64,000 bases of DNA from Pseudogulbenkiania ferrooxidans 2002 (GTDB taxonomy: Bacteria > Pseudomonadota > Gammaproteobacteria > Burkholderiales > Chromobacteriaceae), in contig NZ_ACIS01000005.1 of the NCBI RefSeq assembly GCF_000174355.1, positions 124,001-188,000 of the forward strand, in the 5' to 3' direction. Positions 1-8,904 of the stretch are shown in pieces. The notes under the pieces were generated by a model. The model did not search any database, was not told where the DNA came from, and saw only the letters and a program-made list of their open reading frames with translations. The first letter of the stretch is position 1. Each line of letters starts with the position of its first letter. The position numbers were made by a program, and so were the translations under genes.

Positions 1-2
1 TG

Positions 3-572
3 GTGTCGGGGCTGAACCGTCTGCGCGGCGAATGGTTGCTCAACCCCTCCGGCTGCGCCCTGACGCTGGCCGACGCCGAGGCGGACACCCTGCTGGCCGA
101 CAACCATATCAACGGCCGCGTAACCTTGTATGGCGACGCCACCAAGGAAGAGCGGCTGAACCAGGACATCATGGAAAAACTCGGCCAGGGTTTTAGTCAG
201 GGGAAGATTCGGTGGCTACGCGGTCGGGGCGAACTGCTCCTGCGCAACAACCGCCTGCGCGAGCTGCGCTTGGGTGACGCCATGCTGCAGCGTCTGCAGG
301 AACTGGCGCTGGACGGCGGCACGCTCGCGGACGTCTATCGCAGCCTGATTGCCGACGCCAATGTCCTGGCCGGGCTGGAAAGCGAATTATTGGGGTTCGA
401 CCTGGCGCTGGGCCAGAACGTGCTCGATCCGAGCGGCTCGGACGTCGGTATCGCCATTGCCAGCCAGGGCAAGTATCTCGGGAACTTTGCGCACAACGAT
501 TTCCGTCTCTTCACACTGGGACATGTCCCCGAAAAATTTGGCAATGGCGGGCTGAATATCGTCCAGATCTAG
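3..572 (+). CDS. Hypothetical protein, 5' end outside the window
   Basis: An open frame enters from the left edge and stops at 572, giving about 189 residues. The GTG at position 3 has no visible ribosome site in front of it, so the real start is probably upstream of the window. I do not recognise a family. The visible part looks like a soluble, mixed alpha/beta protein without signal peptide, membrane segment or cysteine motif. The C-terminal third is rich in Gly, Asp and Asn (VGIAIASQGKYLGNFAHNDF). The gene is followed by about 370 bases without a gene, so it ends its transcription unit. Coding potential is supported by length and normal codon use; function is unknown. Confidence 0.6.
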   Translation: MSGLNRLRGEWLLNPSGCALTLADAEADTLLADNHINGRVTLYGDATKEERLNQDIMEKLGQGFSQGKIRWLRGRGELLLRNNRLRELRLGDAMLQRLQELALDGGTLADVYRSLIADANVLAGLESELLGFDLALGQNVLDPSGSDVGIAIASQGKYLGNFAHNDFRLFTLGHVPEKFGNGGLNIVQI

Positions 573-944
573 GCGGGCGGCATCGCGCCGCCAGTCTGGC
601 CTGTGCCGGGTCGCGATGAAGCCGCGGGCCGCGCCAGGCGAGGGTGGTCGCCGTAGGCACGGGTGCGGCCAAAGGTTGGCCGAAGACCGCCTTCCCGCGT
701 GTGGCTTGCATGCATCTTGATCCTGCCCGCGCCTTTTCCCTTGGCCGCCCCGCTACCCCTGCCGCCTTGCCTGCATGTCACTCGGGGTGGCGAAGGTCTA
801 TCGTGATGAGTACCGGTGGTGCAATAAAGCCCCCGGATCATGGCCGCTGGATGGGGTGCAGACGAATGCGTCATTAGGCATCGCCGTCCCAGGGTGGCCG
901 GTGCCAACGGTGCGGATAGGCTAAGTCACAAACGGAGGGCGGGT
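573..944. other. Intergenic stretch with one uptake-like motif
   Basis: This 372-base stretch has no convincing gene; the open frames in it lack ribosome sites and recognisable content. It holds one copy of the window-wide motif GGTTGGCCGAAG at 674-685, about 100 bases after the preceding stop codon. No clear terminator hairpin with a T-run was seen. Confidence 0.6.
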
Positions 945-1361
945 ATGAGTAGGGAAAAACGCCAGGTGCAGGCGCTGCGCCCCGAGCAAGAGGTCATGAC
1001 GCGCCAGCGTTTGCCCTATTTCGTCGGCATTTCGGGGCAAACCGTCGGGGCGGAAGGGCTCTCCATGCATCTGGTGGTCATCCCGCCGGGCGCCCGCGCC
1101 GAGCCGCACGTCCACATCGGCTACGAAACGGGCATTTACGTTCTCGAAGGGCGCGTCCTCACCCGTTGGGGGGAGCGGCTTGAACACGAAGTGGTGAGCG
1201 AGGCAGGGGAGTTTTTGTTCATCCCGCCCGGTGTTCCGCATGAGGCCATCAATCTCAGCACGACTGACGTTGCCCGGGCCGTCGTCGCCCGGAACGATCC
1301 GGCGGAACAAGACAAGGTGCAGACCTATCACGCTCCGCCAAGCGAACAGCCGGCCGTCTAG
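945..1361 (+). CDS. Cupin-domain protein
   Basis: The protein has 138 residues and is a small single-domain cupin. The first cupin motif is visible as PHVHIGYETGIYVLEGR (G-x5-H-x-H-x3-4-E type, with His, His and Glu as likely metal ligands). The second motif appears as GEFLFIPPGVPHEAIN, with a further His. The ATG at 945 is preceded by a good ribosome site (GGAGGG, about 7 bases away), which is why it is chosen over longer in-frame extensions. Cupins of this size can be isomerases, dioxygenases or sensory folds, and the sequence alone does not decide the substrate. It is monocistronic, with no obvious partner; the next feature is a tRNA gene on the opposite strand. Confidence 0.8.
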   Translation: MSREKRQVQALRPEQEVMTRQRLPYFVGISGQTVGAEGLSMHLVVIPPGARAEPHVHIGYETGIYVLEGRVLTRWGERLEHEVVSEAGEFLFIPPGVPHEAINLSTTDVARAVVARNDPAEQDKVQTYHAPPSEQPAV

Positions 1362-1620
1362 GTTGGCTGCCCCCTGCCTGGAGCATCCGATTCCGCTTTC
1401 AGGCTTTCTGGCCAAGGTGAGCGGGGCGAGGCGTCTTGTCTGAAACGGCAATCGCGCATTTGCGGGTCGGCGGGAGGTGCGGGAGAGTCGGCTCGCCTGG
1501 GGCAACGTGGGGCAACTTAGGCAAGGTTCGCCGCGAGCGACAGGAAAAGCAAAACCCGCCTGTAACCCGTGCCAGTTCTCAGTTCAGGACTGGTTGGCTC
1601 GGATCAAGACGGGTTGAATC

Positions 1621-1710
1621 TGGCGGAAGCGGTGAGATTCGAACTCACGGAAGGCTCACACCTTCGGCGGTTTTCAAGACCGCTGCCTTAAACCACTCGG
1701 CCACGCTTCC
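1621..1710 (-). tRNA. tRNA-Ser (anticodon TGA)
   Basis: Read on the minus strand the 90 bases form a class II tRNA with a long variable arm. The 5' acceptor strand GGAAGCG pairs with CGCTTCC, the anticodon loop is CTTGAAA (anticodon TGA), and a T-arm with GTTCGAATC is present. The 3' CCA is encoded (TGG at 1621-1623 on plus). This tRNA reads UCA/UCG-type serine codons. Confidence 0.97.
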
Positions 1711-1763
1711 GTATCGGAATGAGCACGGAATATTACCGTCAGTTTGCGCTTTTGGCTAGGCCC

Positions 1764-3406
1764 TCAGGTGTTGAGCGCGAGCATTTCGGCGGCGTGCTGG
1801 CGGGTGGTGTCGGTGATGTCGACGCCGCCCAGCATGCGGGCGATTTCCATGATCCGTTCTTCGGCGTCGAGCGGGCGAATCTGGCTGAGGACCTTGCCCT
1901 GGCGCTCCGCCTTGCTGACCTGCCAGTGCGTGGCGGCGCAAGATGCAACTTGGGGCAGGTGGGTGATGCACAGCACCTGGTAGCGTTCGCCCAGCTGGCG
2001 CAGCAGCTTGCCGATGACCTCGGCGACGCGGCCGCCGATGCCGACGTCCACTTCGTCGAAGATCAGCGTTGGTACGCTGGCGACCTGGCTGATCACCACC
2101 TGCATGGCCAGACTGATGCGTGACAGCTCGCCGCCGGAGGCGACCTTGGCCAGCGAGCGCAGGCTGGTGCCGGCGTTGGCGGCGACTAGGTATTCGACCG
2201 ATTCCAGGCCGTAGGCGGTGGGGTCGCCCAGTGGCGCGAGTTCGATGGCGAAACGGGCGCCGCCCATCGCCAGATTCTGCATTTCGCCCGAAATGCGCTC
2301 GGACAGCTCCGCCGCGGCCTGGCGGCGTTTGCCGGACAGCGCTTCGGCCATGGTGCGGTAGCGTGCCAGGCAGCTCGATTCGGCGACGGCGAGCGCCTCA
2401 ATATCGGTCGACGCCTCAAGTTCGGCCAGCTGGCGCTGCCAGTCGGCCAGCTTTTCCGGCAGATCCTGCGGCTGCACCCGGTACTTGCGGGCGGCGCTCA
2501 TCAGGGTATCGATGCGGCGCTCCATGTCGGCGAGCTGGGCCGGGTCTTCGTCGATGCTGGAGGCGTAATCGCGCAGGCCATAGACCACCTCGCGCAACTC
2601 CGCGTCGACCGAGTCGAGCAGCGACAGGCTGTCGGTGAGGCGAGGGTCGAGATGGGACAGCTTGCTCAGCCGACTCTGCACCTGGGCCAGCACGGACAGG
2701 CAGTTGCCGTCCATCTCGGAGAGCGCGTCCACCGCCAGCTGGGCGCTTTGCGCGAGTTCGGCCGCGTTGGCGAAGCGCGAGTGCGCCTGGTTCAACGCGG
2801 TCCATTCGTCGGGCTGGAGCTGCAGTTCACTCAGCTCGTTGATCTGCCAAGAAAGACGCTCGCGTTCGACTTCGAATTCGCGCGACTTCTTTTCGGCCTC
2901 TTCACGGGCGCGGCGCGCCTTGTGCAGCGCCTGCCAGGCTTCTTCCACGTCGCGCGCCAGCGCCAGCGAGCCGGCGTAGGCGTCGAGCAGGTGGCGTTGG
3001 GTTTCAGGCCGGGTCAGCGACTGGTGCGCGTGCTGGCCGTGGATGTCGACCAGAAAGTCTCCGACCTGTTTGAGCTGGGCCAGCGTTGCCGGCTGGCCGT
3101 TGATGAAGCCCTTGGAGCGGCCGCTGCGGTCGACCAGGCGGCGTAGCAGCAGCTCGTCCTCGTCCGAGTCCAGCGCGTTGTCGTGCAGCCAGGCGCGCAG
3201 CTCGGGCAGATAGGTCAGCGGGCCCGGTCGGTGCCTTCCCGTACCATGGTGCCGTCGGCCCGGTCGCCGAGCAGCAGGCCGAGCGCGTCGAGAATGATGG
3301 ATTTGCCGGCGCCGGTTTCCCCGGTCAGTACGGTGAAGCCGTCGGAAAAGTCCAGCGCCAGCTGGTCGACGATGACGAAATCTTTGACGTTGAGCGTGAG
3401 CAGCAT
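1764..3406 (-). pseudogene. recN: DNA repair protein RecN, frameshifted after the Walker A region
   Basis: RecN is an SMC-like ATPase acting in double-strand-break repair. The first 63 residues from the ATG at 3406 carry the N-terminal domain and the P-loop TGETGAGKS, then the frame stops at 3215-3217. The rest of the protein continues without interruption in another frame from about 3218 down to 1764: a second part of the ATPase lobe, the coiled coil (Glu/Arg-rich helices around 2500-2950), and the C-terminal Walker B/signature region (VASGGELSRISLAMQ, TLIFDEVDVGIGG). The junction joins GTDRAR to LTYLPELRAWL, where related proteins carry about five to six more residues, so a deletion of about 13-19 bases fits better than a single-base error. 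Either recN is inactivated or the assembly lost a short segment. It lies 22 bases upstream of nothing else on this strand and directly downstream of nadK. Confidence 0.85.
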
Positions 3407-3428
3407 AGATAGGCGAGTTTGGTCAGGG

Positions 3429-4304
3429 TCAGAGCAGGCGTTCGCCCCAGTGCAGCTTGTGCCGGAGCATGTCGTAGTAGTTGTAGCCGAGCGGGTGCAG
3501 GATGCGCAGGTGGTTGCGGTGGCGGCGGATCAGCACGCGGTCCATTTCCATCAGGTCGCAGTGCGACTGGCCATCGAAGTGCACGCGCGCATCCAGCCCG
3601 CGCGTCAGCATGAATTCGACTTCACACGAGTCGTTGACCGCGATCGGCCGGTTGCTCAGCGACTGCGGGCAGATCGGCACCAGTGCGATGGCCTGCAGCG
3701 TCGGGTGCAGGATCGGGCCGCCGGAGGCCAGCGAATAGGCGGTGGAGCCGGTCGGCGTCGAGACGATCAGGCCGTCCGAGCGTTGGCTATAGACGAACTG
3801 GTTGTCGACGAAGATCTCAAACTCGATCATCGAGCCCACCGCGCCGCGGCTGAAGACCACGTCGTTGAAGGCCAGCGCGTTCATCACCTCGGCGTCTTCG
3901 CGCATTACCGTGGCCTGCAGCAGGATGCGGTCTTCCGGGACGAACTGGCCGGCGAGGATGGCGTCCACCGAACTCAGCATCTCGTGCAGCGGGATGTCGG
4001 TCATGAAGCCCAGCCGGCCCTGGTTGATGCCGACCATCGGCACGCGGTAGGGGGCGAGCAGGCGGGCGATGGACAACATGGTGCCGTCGCCGCCCAATAC
4101 GATGACGATGTCGGCGAGCTTGCCCAGATCGAGCCGGTCGATCAGGGTGTAGGGCCCCGCTTCTGCGGGCGTGACGCTGTCACGGTCGATCAGCACCGAC
4201 ACGCCCGAGGCCGCCAGATGGTCGGCCAGTTGCCGCAGCGAGGCGACAATGGAAGATTTGCTGTGGCGGGCCACCAGGCCCACGTTCTTGAAGAGACGAT
4301 CCAT
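3429..4304 (-). CDS. nadK: NAD kinase
   Basis: The protein has 291 residues, the usual length for bacterial NAD kinase, which phosphorylates NAD+ to NADP+ in the cytosol. The diagnostic GGDGTML motif lies at residues 71-77, with Asp73 as the catalytic base. The NE-type region follows as VGINQGRLGFMTDIP, and the glycine-rich substrate motif is seen in DGLIVSTPTGSTAYSLASGGPI. The start ATG at 4304 gives the standard N-terminus (MDRLFKNVGLVAR). nadK directly upstream of recN on the same strand is the common arrangement in proteobacteria. The 22-base gap suggests cotranscription. Identification is firm. Confidence 0.96.
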   Translation of the reverse strand: MDRLFKNVGLVARHSKSSIVASLRQLADHLAASGVSVLIDRDSVTPAEAGPYTLIDRLDLGKLADIVIVLGGDGTMLSIARLLAPYRVPMVGINQGRLGFMTDIPLHEMLSSVDAILAGQFVPEDRILLQATVMREDAEVMNALAFNDVVFSRGAVGSMIEFEIFVDNQFVYSQRSDGLIVSTPTGSTAYSLASGGPILHPTLQAIALVPICPQSLSNRPIAVNDSCEVEFMLTRGLDARVHFDGQSHCDLMEMDRVLIRRHRNHLRILHPLGYNYYDMLRHKLHWGERLL

Positions 4305-4341
4305 GGCGTTATTTTACCGGGCTATGGCCGGTCGTTCTCGT

Positions 4342-4995
4342 TTATTCGTGGCTGGAGCGCTTCATGCCGGTGGTTTCCAGCGCCTTGAGATAAAAGCGTA
4401 TCAGATCGGCCAGCGAATCGACGCCCAGTTTGCTGAACAGGTTGGCGCGATGGGCTTCGACGGTGCGCGGCGAGAGCTCCATGGCGCGGGCGATTTCCTT
4501 GCTGGACAGACCGTCGGCCACCATCTCCAGCACCTCGCGTTCGCGTCCGCTGATGCGTGACAGCCGCTGCATCACTTCCAGCGTCTCGGTTTCGTGCTTG
4601 TGCTGCTGAATGCTCAGCCGGATGCCGCGGCGCAGGCTGTCGATCAGGCGGCTGGTGTCGATCGGCTTGGTCAGGAAATCGATGGCGCCGGCGCGGAAGG
4701 CGCGGCTGCATTGCTCGATATCGCCATGGCCGGTGATGAAGACGATGGGGATGGTGATCTCGCGCTGGATCAGCAATTCTTGCAGCGCCATGCCGCTCAT
4801 CTGCGGCATGCGGATGTCGAGGATCATGCAGCCGATATCGCCTTCGCGGTAGTCGCGGACAAATTCCTGCGCGTTGGCAAAGGTGACCGCGCGCATTCCC
4901 TGCGCCATGATCAACATGGCCAGCGACTCCCTGACGGCGGGGTCATCGTCCACGATGAACACGCTGGGGGTCATGGTGTTGGTGCTACTGTCCAT
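4342..4995 (-). CDS. FixJ/NarL-type two-component response regulator
   Basis: This 217-residue protein has a receiver domain (about residues 10-125) with the acidic pocket DDD at 16-18, phospho-acceptor Asp60 in LDIRMP, and a conserved Lys near 111 in FLTKP. A LuxR-type helix-turn-helix follows (about 150-215) with SGREREVLEMVADGLSSKEIARAMELSPRTVEAH. The order and linker match the FixJ/TtrR/StyR group. The annotation ATG at 4995 is used, and a second in-frame ATG lies seven codons in. No histidine kinase gene is adjacent, so its signal and targets cannot be read from the context. It lies 37 bases upstream of nadK on the same strand and could be cotranscribed with it. Confidence 0.9.
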   Translation of the reverse strand: MDSSTNTMTPSVFIVDDDPAVRESLAMLIMAQGMRAVTFANAQEFVRDYREGDIGCMILDIRMPQMSGMALQELLIQREITIPIVFITGHGDIEQCSRAFRAGAIDFLTKPIDTSRLIDSLRRGIRLSIQQHKHETETLEVMQRLSRISGREREVLEMVADGLSSKEIARAMELSPRTVEAHRANLFSKLGVDSLADLIRFYLKALETTGMKRSSHE

Positions 4996-5101
4996 TCCGG
5001 GCTGTTTCCGATTGTTGTTGTGCCTTGGCTTGGTGTTTTACCACGAATCGGGGCGGATTCGGTTGATTTGCGGTCGGGCCGACGGCGGGCGAGCCGTAGG
5101 G

Positions 5102-6076
5102 TCAGGCAGGATGGTGGTAGTTGATGATGGCCATGACCGAGCTGCCGGACTTGAGCGTGGTTTCGGGCGAGGGGTTGAATTCCACTTCGCCACCGGGGTG
5201 CTCCAGGGCGATCACCATCACGTTCTGGGGCTGGGTCGGCTCGAATTCCCCCAGCCGCCGGCCGTCGCTTTCCGGGCCGACGCTGAACAGCCGGGCATGA
5301 AAGGCCTTGGGAAAGCGCTGCTGCAATTGCTCGAACAGGTGCAGCGTTTCCGGCCGGGCCACCATGTTGGCCATGTTGACGCCTCCCAGGTGCGACGGGA
5401 TCACCACCCGGTCCGCGCCGACGGTGAGCAGTTTGCGGCGCGAGGTTTCGGTTTCGGCCTTGGATACCGCCTTGATGGAGGGATTGAGGTTTTTGGCCGT
5501 CACCACGACAAAGGCGTTCTCGGCGTCGGACGTCAGGCAGGTGACCAGCGCGCGTGCCTTGGCCACGCCCGCGGCGACCAGGTGTTCGTCCGCCGTGGCG
5601 TCGCCGACGATATAGGGGACGTCGCGGCTGTCGAGCTGCTGGGCCAGCGCTTCGTTCTTTTCGATGACGACCACGTCGTGGCCGGCGCTGATCAACTCTT
5701 CCAGCGTGTAGAGGCCGGTGCGGCTGAGGCCGCAAATGATGATGTGCTGATCGAGACGTGCGATGCGTTTTTCCATTTTCCGGCGCTTGAGCAAGAGGGG
5801 CAGGTCACCCTGGAACAGCATCAGGGTGAGCGACGAGATGCCGTAGCCCAGCACCCCGGTGCCGAACACGATCAGGCTGATGGTGAACAACCGGCCGCCG
5901 TCGGTGAGCGGGTGGGTTTCGCCATAGCCGATGGTGGCCAGCGTGATGACGGTCATGTAAATGCTGTCGAAGAGCGACCAACCTTCGATCAGCATGTAGC
6001 CGGCTGTCCCGGTGCACACGGTCGCCAGGATCAGGCCGGACAAAAACAGCAGTTTACGGGTGAAGCTGGATTCCAT
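5102..6076 (-). CDS. Two-pore-segment K+ channel with RCK (TrkA-N/C) domain
   Basis: The protein has 324 residues. Two membrane segments (about residues 9-31 and 62-90) flank a pore loop with the K+ selectivity filter TIGYGE at 48-53. A cytosolic RCK domain begins with an NAD-type Rossmann motif (HIIICGLSRTGLYTLEEL, about 108-125) and ends with an RCK-C-like domain. This is the MthK/Kch architecture: tetrameric channels gated by ligands bound at the RCK ring. The charge after the filter (GETHPL) is typical of bacterial Kch-like proteins. The gene stands alone between the response regulator and msrA, both on the same strand. The ligand is unknown. Confidence 0.93.
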   Translation of the reverse strand: MESSFTRKLLFLSGLILATVCTGTAGYMLIEGWSLFDSIYMTVITLATIGYGETHPLTDGGRLFTISLIVFGTGVLGYGISSLTLMLFQGDLPLLLKRRKMEKRIARLDQHIIICGLSRTGLYTLEELISAGHDVVVIEKNEALAQQLDSRDVPYIVGDATADEHLVAAGVAKARALVTCLTSDAENAFVVVTAKNLNPSIKAVSKAETETSRRKLLTVGADRVVIPSHLGGVNMANMVARPETLHLFEQLQQRFPKAFHARLFSVGPESDGRRLGEFEPTQPQNVMVIALEHPGGEVEFNPSPETTLKSGSSVMAIINYHHPA

Positions 6077-6118
6077 GACTACCTGTTGAGGACGGAGCGG
6101 GTGGGCAGGCGGCCCGGA

Positions 6119-6664
6119 TTATACGTCGGGAGTGTGGCGCCGCAGCAGGGCCGGAAACAGGTGCTGCAACTTGGCCAGCTTGGGGGCGATGACCGCCTGA
6201 CAATACGGCGCTTCCCGGTTCTGGTCGTAATACTCCTGGTGGTAGCCCTCGGCCGGATAAAACGTGCCCGCGGCGACCAGTTCGGTGACGATCGGCGCAT
6301 CGAACACGCGCTGCCGTTCCAGCTCGGCGATGAAAGCGGCGGCTTCCTGTCGCTGAGTGTCGTCATGGTAGAAGATGGCCGAGCGGTATTGCGTGCCGAC
6401 ATCGTACCCCTGACGGTTTGGCGTAGTGGGGTCGTGGATGGCGAAAAACACGGCCAGCAGGTCGCGGTAGGAGAGGATGGCCGGATCGTAGGTGATTTCG
6501 ACAGCTTCGGCGTGTCCCGTGGTGCCATCGCATACCTCCCGATAGCTGGGGTCGGGAGCATGGCCGCCGATATAGCCGGACACCACCGCGTGGACGCCGT
6601 CGAGGCGTCTGAAGGCTGATTCGGTGCACCAGAAACAGCCGCCGGCCAAGGTTGCCTTGTTCAT
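6119..6664 (-). CDS. msrA: Peptide-methionine (S)-S-oxide reductase MsrA
   Basis: The protein has 181 residues when started at the ATG at 6664, giving MNKATLAGGCFWCTES. The GCFW motif supplies the catalytic Cys10. Conserved family segments follow: SGYIGG, YREVCDGTTGHAEAVEITYDP, and FYPAEGYHQEYY. MsrA reduces methionine-S-sulfoxide in proteins and repairs oxidative damage. The start codon overlaps the stop codon of the upstream deacetylase gene by four bases (ATGA), so the two are translationally coupled. A longer open frame upstream of 6664 lies inside the neighbour and is rejected. A second Cys (Cys13) lies close to the active site; the resolving Cys common at the C-terminus of some MsrA proteins is replaced by a Cys near the end (EAPYCQAV). 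Confidence 0.95.
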   Translation of the reverse strand: MNKATLAGGCFWCTESAFRRLDGVHAVVSGYIGGHAPDPSYREVCDGTTGHAEAVEITYDPAILSYRDLLAVFFAIHDPTTPNRQGYDVGTQYRSAIFYHDDTQRQEAAAFIAELERQRVFDAPIVTELVAAGTFYPAEGYHQEYYDQNREAPYCQAVIAPKLAKLQHLFPALLRRHTPDV

Positions 6665-7599
6665 TGCATGTACTCCTGTGTTTCGTCTATCGGCGGGCGC
6701 GGGCCGGTTCGGTCGAACCGCCGTACCGCTTCCTTCACCGTGGCGGTCTGGATGGCCACGGTGTCGGCGATGGGGACGGCATAGCCGCCAGCCATGGCGA
6801 TGGCGACGCCGACCTCGTGCCGCTGGCATGCATCCAGCACCATCCGGTCGCGCCGCAGCAGGCCGTCTGCCGTCAGCTTGAGCTTGCCCAGCCGGTCGCC
6901 TTCATACGGATCGGCACCGGCCAGGTAGAACACCAGATCGGGACGGGCTAGCCGGAACAGCTCCTCCAGGTTGGCCGAAAGCAGGGCCAGGTAAGTCTCG
7001 TCCGACGTGCCGTCCGGCAACTCGACGTCGCGGTCGCCGGCCACCTTGCGAAACGGGAAGTTGTTCTGGCCGTGCATCGAGAAGGTAAACACCCGTGCTT
7101 CATCGCGGAACAGGGCAGCAGTGCCGTTGCCCTGATGCACGTCGAGATCGATCACCAGCGCTCGCCGAATATGGCCTTCGTCCAGCAGCAGGCGCGCCGC
7201 CACCGCCACGTCGTTGAACACGCAAAAGCCGCTGCCCTTGTCGGCCTGGGCGTGGTGGGTGCCGCCGGCCAGATTGACACCGCAGCCCTGCAGCAGCGCG
7301 ACGCGTGCGGCGGCAATGGTGGCGCCAACCGAATGGCAGGCGCGCGCCACCAGCTGCGGCGACCACGGCAGGCCGATCTCCCGCTGTGCGCGTTCCGGCA
7401 GGCTGCCCTCGAGGAGGGCGTGGACGTAGGCGGCATCGTGCACGCGGCACAGTTCGGCCGGCGTCGCCGCCGATGCCGGCTCCAGCAGGTGGGGGGCGAA
7501 GCCCGCCACGGACTCGGCCAGGAGGCGGTATTTCTCGGCCGGGAAACGATGGCTGGGAGGCAAGGGCAGGGCCAGGTGGTCGGTACGGAAAATGCGCAT
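6661..7599 (-). CDS. Histone deacetylase/AcuC-family deacetylase
   Basis: The protein has 312 residues from the ATG at 7599 (MRIFRTDHLALPLPPSHRFP). The arginase-deacetylase fold is shown by NLAGGTHHAQADKGSGFCVFNDVAVAA (His-His catalytic pair and Asp/Asn), VIDLDVHQGNGTAALF (Asp and His zinc ligands) and AGADPYEGDRLG (third zinc ligand Asp). This is the class II-like bacterial HDAC group, acting on acetyl-lysine or small acetylated amines such as polyamines; the substrate cannot be told here. It sits in a tight cluster between DUF1653 (7-base gap) and msrA (4-base overlap). One copy of the TTGGCCGAA motif lies in the coding region at 6971-6979. Confidence 0.9.
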   Translation of the reverse strand: MRIFRTDHLALPLPPSHRFPAEKYRLLAESVAGFAPHLLEPASAATPAELCRVHDAAYVHALLEGSLPERAQREIGLPWSPQLVARACHSVGATIAAARVALLQGCGVNLAGGTHHAQADKGSGFCVFNDVAVAARLLLDEGHIRRALVIDLDVHQGNGTAALFRDEARVFTFSMHGQNNFPFRKVAGDRDVELPDGTSDETYLALLSANLEELFRLARPDLVFYLAGADPYEGDRLGKLKLTADGLLRRDRMVLDACQRHEVGVAIAMAGGYAVPIADTVAIQTATVKEAVRRFDRTGPRPPIDETQEYMQ

Positions 7600-7606
7600 G
7601 GGGCGC

Positions 7607-7822
7607 TCAGAACGCCTTGACCAGGGCAAAGCGTGGCTGGGGCACGCCGTCGTGGGTGACACTCTCCTCGAACATGGCCACCGGGCGCACCCACAGGCCG
7701 AACTCGCCATAGAGTGCGCGGTAGACGATCAGCGGCTCTTCGGTTTCCGAGTGCTGCGCGCAGCCGATGACTTCGTACAACGGTCCCTTGTAGTGGCGGT
7801 AGATGCCGGGGGGGATGCTCAT
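7607..7822 (-). CDS. DUF1653 family small protein
   Basis: This 71-residue protein begins MSIPPGIYRHYKGPLYEVIG, and the pattern G-x-Y-R-H-Y-K-G-x-x-Y-E-V is the hallmark of DUF1653. The remainder (EEPLIVYRALYGEFGLWVRP, MFEESV) also fits the family, whose function is unknown. The ATG at 7822 overlaps the TGA of the upstream HD-GYP gene by four bases, which argues for translational coupling and against the longer in-frame extension. It is followed after 7 bases by the deacetylase gene, so four genes (HD-GYP, DUF1653, deacetylase, msrA) form one transcription unit. Confidence 0.9.
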   Translation of the reverse strand: MSIPPGIYRHYKGPLYEVIGCAQHSETEEPLIVYRALYGEFGLWVRPVAMFEESVTHDGVPQPRFALVKAF

Positions 7823-8883
7823 GTTGGACTCCAGAGACGGTAGAACAGTGGCAGATAGCGCTCTTCCACCTGGATATTCAGCGATTTGACGATGCGGAAG
7901 CACTCCTGCGCCGTGTCGATGCGTTCGGCCGGGCGCGTTTGGGGGGCGACGCGCGGGGTCGCGGCGTTGGCAGTAATGTTGACCACTATCGCCCGATTGC
8001 CGTCGGCCAGTTCGACGAAGCTGCCTGGCGGGTAGATGCCGATGACTTTTACCAGGTGGGATACCAGCTCCGGGTCGATTTCCCCCATCTTGCCGGCATA
8101 GAGCTCGCCCAGGGCCTGCTTGGGCTTCATGCGCGCGCGGTAGGTGCGCGGCATCATCTTGGCGGTCACCAGGTCCAGTGCGTGCAGCAAATGGGCCAAT
8201 GGCTCGACGTCTTCACCGGCCAGGCTGAACGGATAGCCGCGGCCGTTCTTCTTTTCATGGTGCAACAGCACGATGGTGTGCCATAGCACATCGTCGACCC
8301 CGGCTTCGCGCAGCAGGGCGGAACTTAACAGCGGGTGAGCATGCAGGGTCTGGCGCTGGGCGGTGGAGGGCTCGGCCTGCTGCGAGGCCATGCTGTCCTG
8401 CAGGCTGGCCGAGGAGACGTTCATCGTCAGGGCCGCGCACACCAGTTGCTCGGTATCGGCCGACGGCAGCCCGTAGCTCTGCCCGACCCGGGCCGCCAAG
8501 AGGGCGCAGTTGATGGCGTGATGGGCTGCATAGTGGCGATACGGGCACAGCATGATGGCGGCGATGACGCCGTCGGGCTGGCTACCGGCCATCTCGATCA
8601 GCAGATTGGCTAGCTCCATCAGGCGTTCGCGGTAGTCGCTGAAAACCAGCACGCGCTGGTTCAGGGCGCGCAGATAATCGGCCAGGTTGGGCACCGCCTG
8701 CACCGGGCTGATGCTGGTCGGGGGCAGGGCGGGGATCGGTCTGGTGGGGGCGTCTTCAATCAGCGATTGCTTGAATTTGTCCGTCAGCCGGAAGTGTTGC
8801 TCGGGTTCCTGCGCGCCATGCCTGACGGTGACCTCAACCAGGCGGTTATGGATATAAAGTGAATCTGGCAGGCTAAAACGCAA
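7819..8883 (-). CDS. HD-GYP-like domain protein (cyclic-di-GMP phosphodiesterase fold)
   Basis: The frame is open further upstream, but a TTG at 8883 has a GGAG ribosome site eight bases away and gives 354 residues. An inverted repeat just upstream of it (8905-8923) also suits a promoter-proximal position. The C-terminal half shows HD-GYP-like signatures: YAAHHAINCALLAARVG in the HD position (His-His-Ala, not His-Asp), TLHAHPLLSSALLREAG, and HHEKKNGRGYPFSLAGEDV, matching HHExxxGxGYP. A small C-terminal beta domain follows (GSFVELADGNRAIVV). HD-GYP proteins hydrolyse cyclic-di-GMP; the altered HD pair leaves catalysis uncertain. It is first in the four-gene cluster with DUF1653, deacetylase and msrA. 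Start position is uncertain. Confidence 0.75.
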   Translation of the reverse strand: MRFSLPDSLYIHNRLVEVTVRHGAQEPEQHFRLTDKFKQSLIEDAPTRPIPALPPTSISPVQAVPNLADYLRALNQRVLVFSDYRERLMELANLLIEMAGSQPDGVIAAIMLCPYRHYAAHHAINCALLAARVGQSYGLPSADTEQLVCAALTMNVSSASLQDSMASQQAEPSTAQRQTLHAHPLLSSALLREAGVDDVLWHTIVLLHHEKKNGRGYPFSLAGEDVEPLAHLLHALDLVTAKMMPRTYRARMKPKQALGELYAGKMGEIDPELVSHLVKVIGIYPPGSFVELADGNRAIVVNITANAATPRVAPQTRPAERIDTAQECFRIVKSLNIQVEERYLPLFYRLWSPT

Positions 8884-8904
8884 TTTGTATGCTCCATGGC
8901 GATT

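Noticed and set aside
1362-1620. Possible short gene between the cupin and tRNA-Ser
   Set aside because: Open frames have no ribosome site and no recognisable content.
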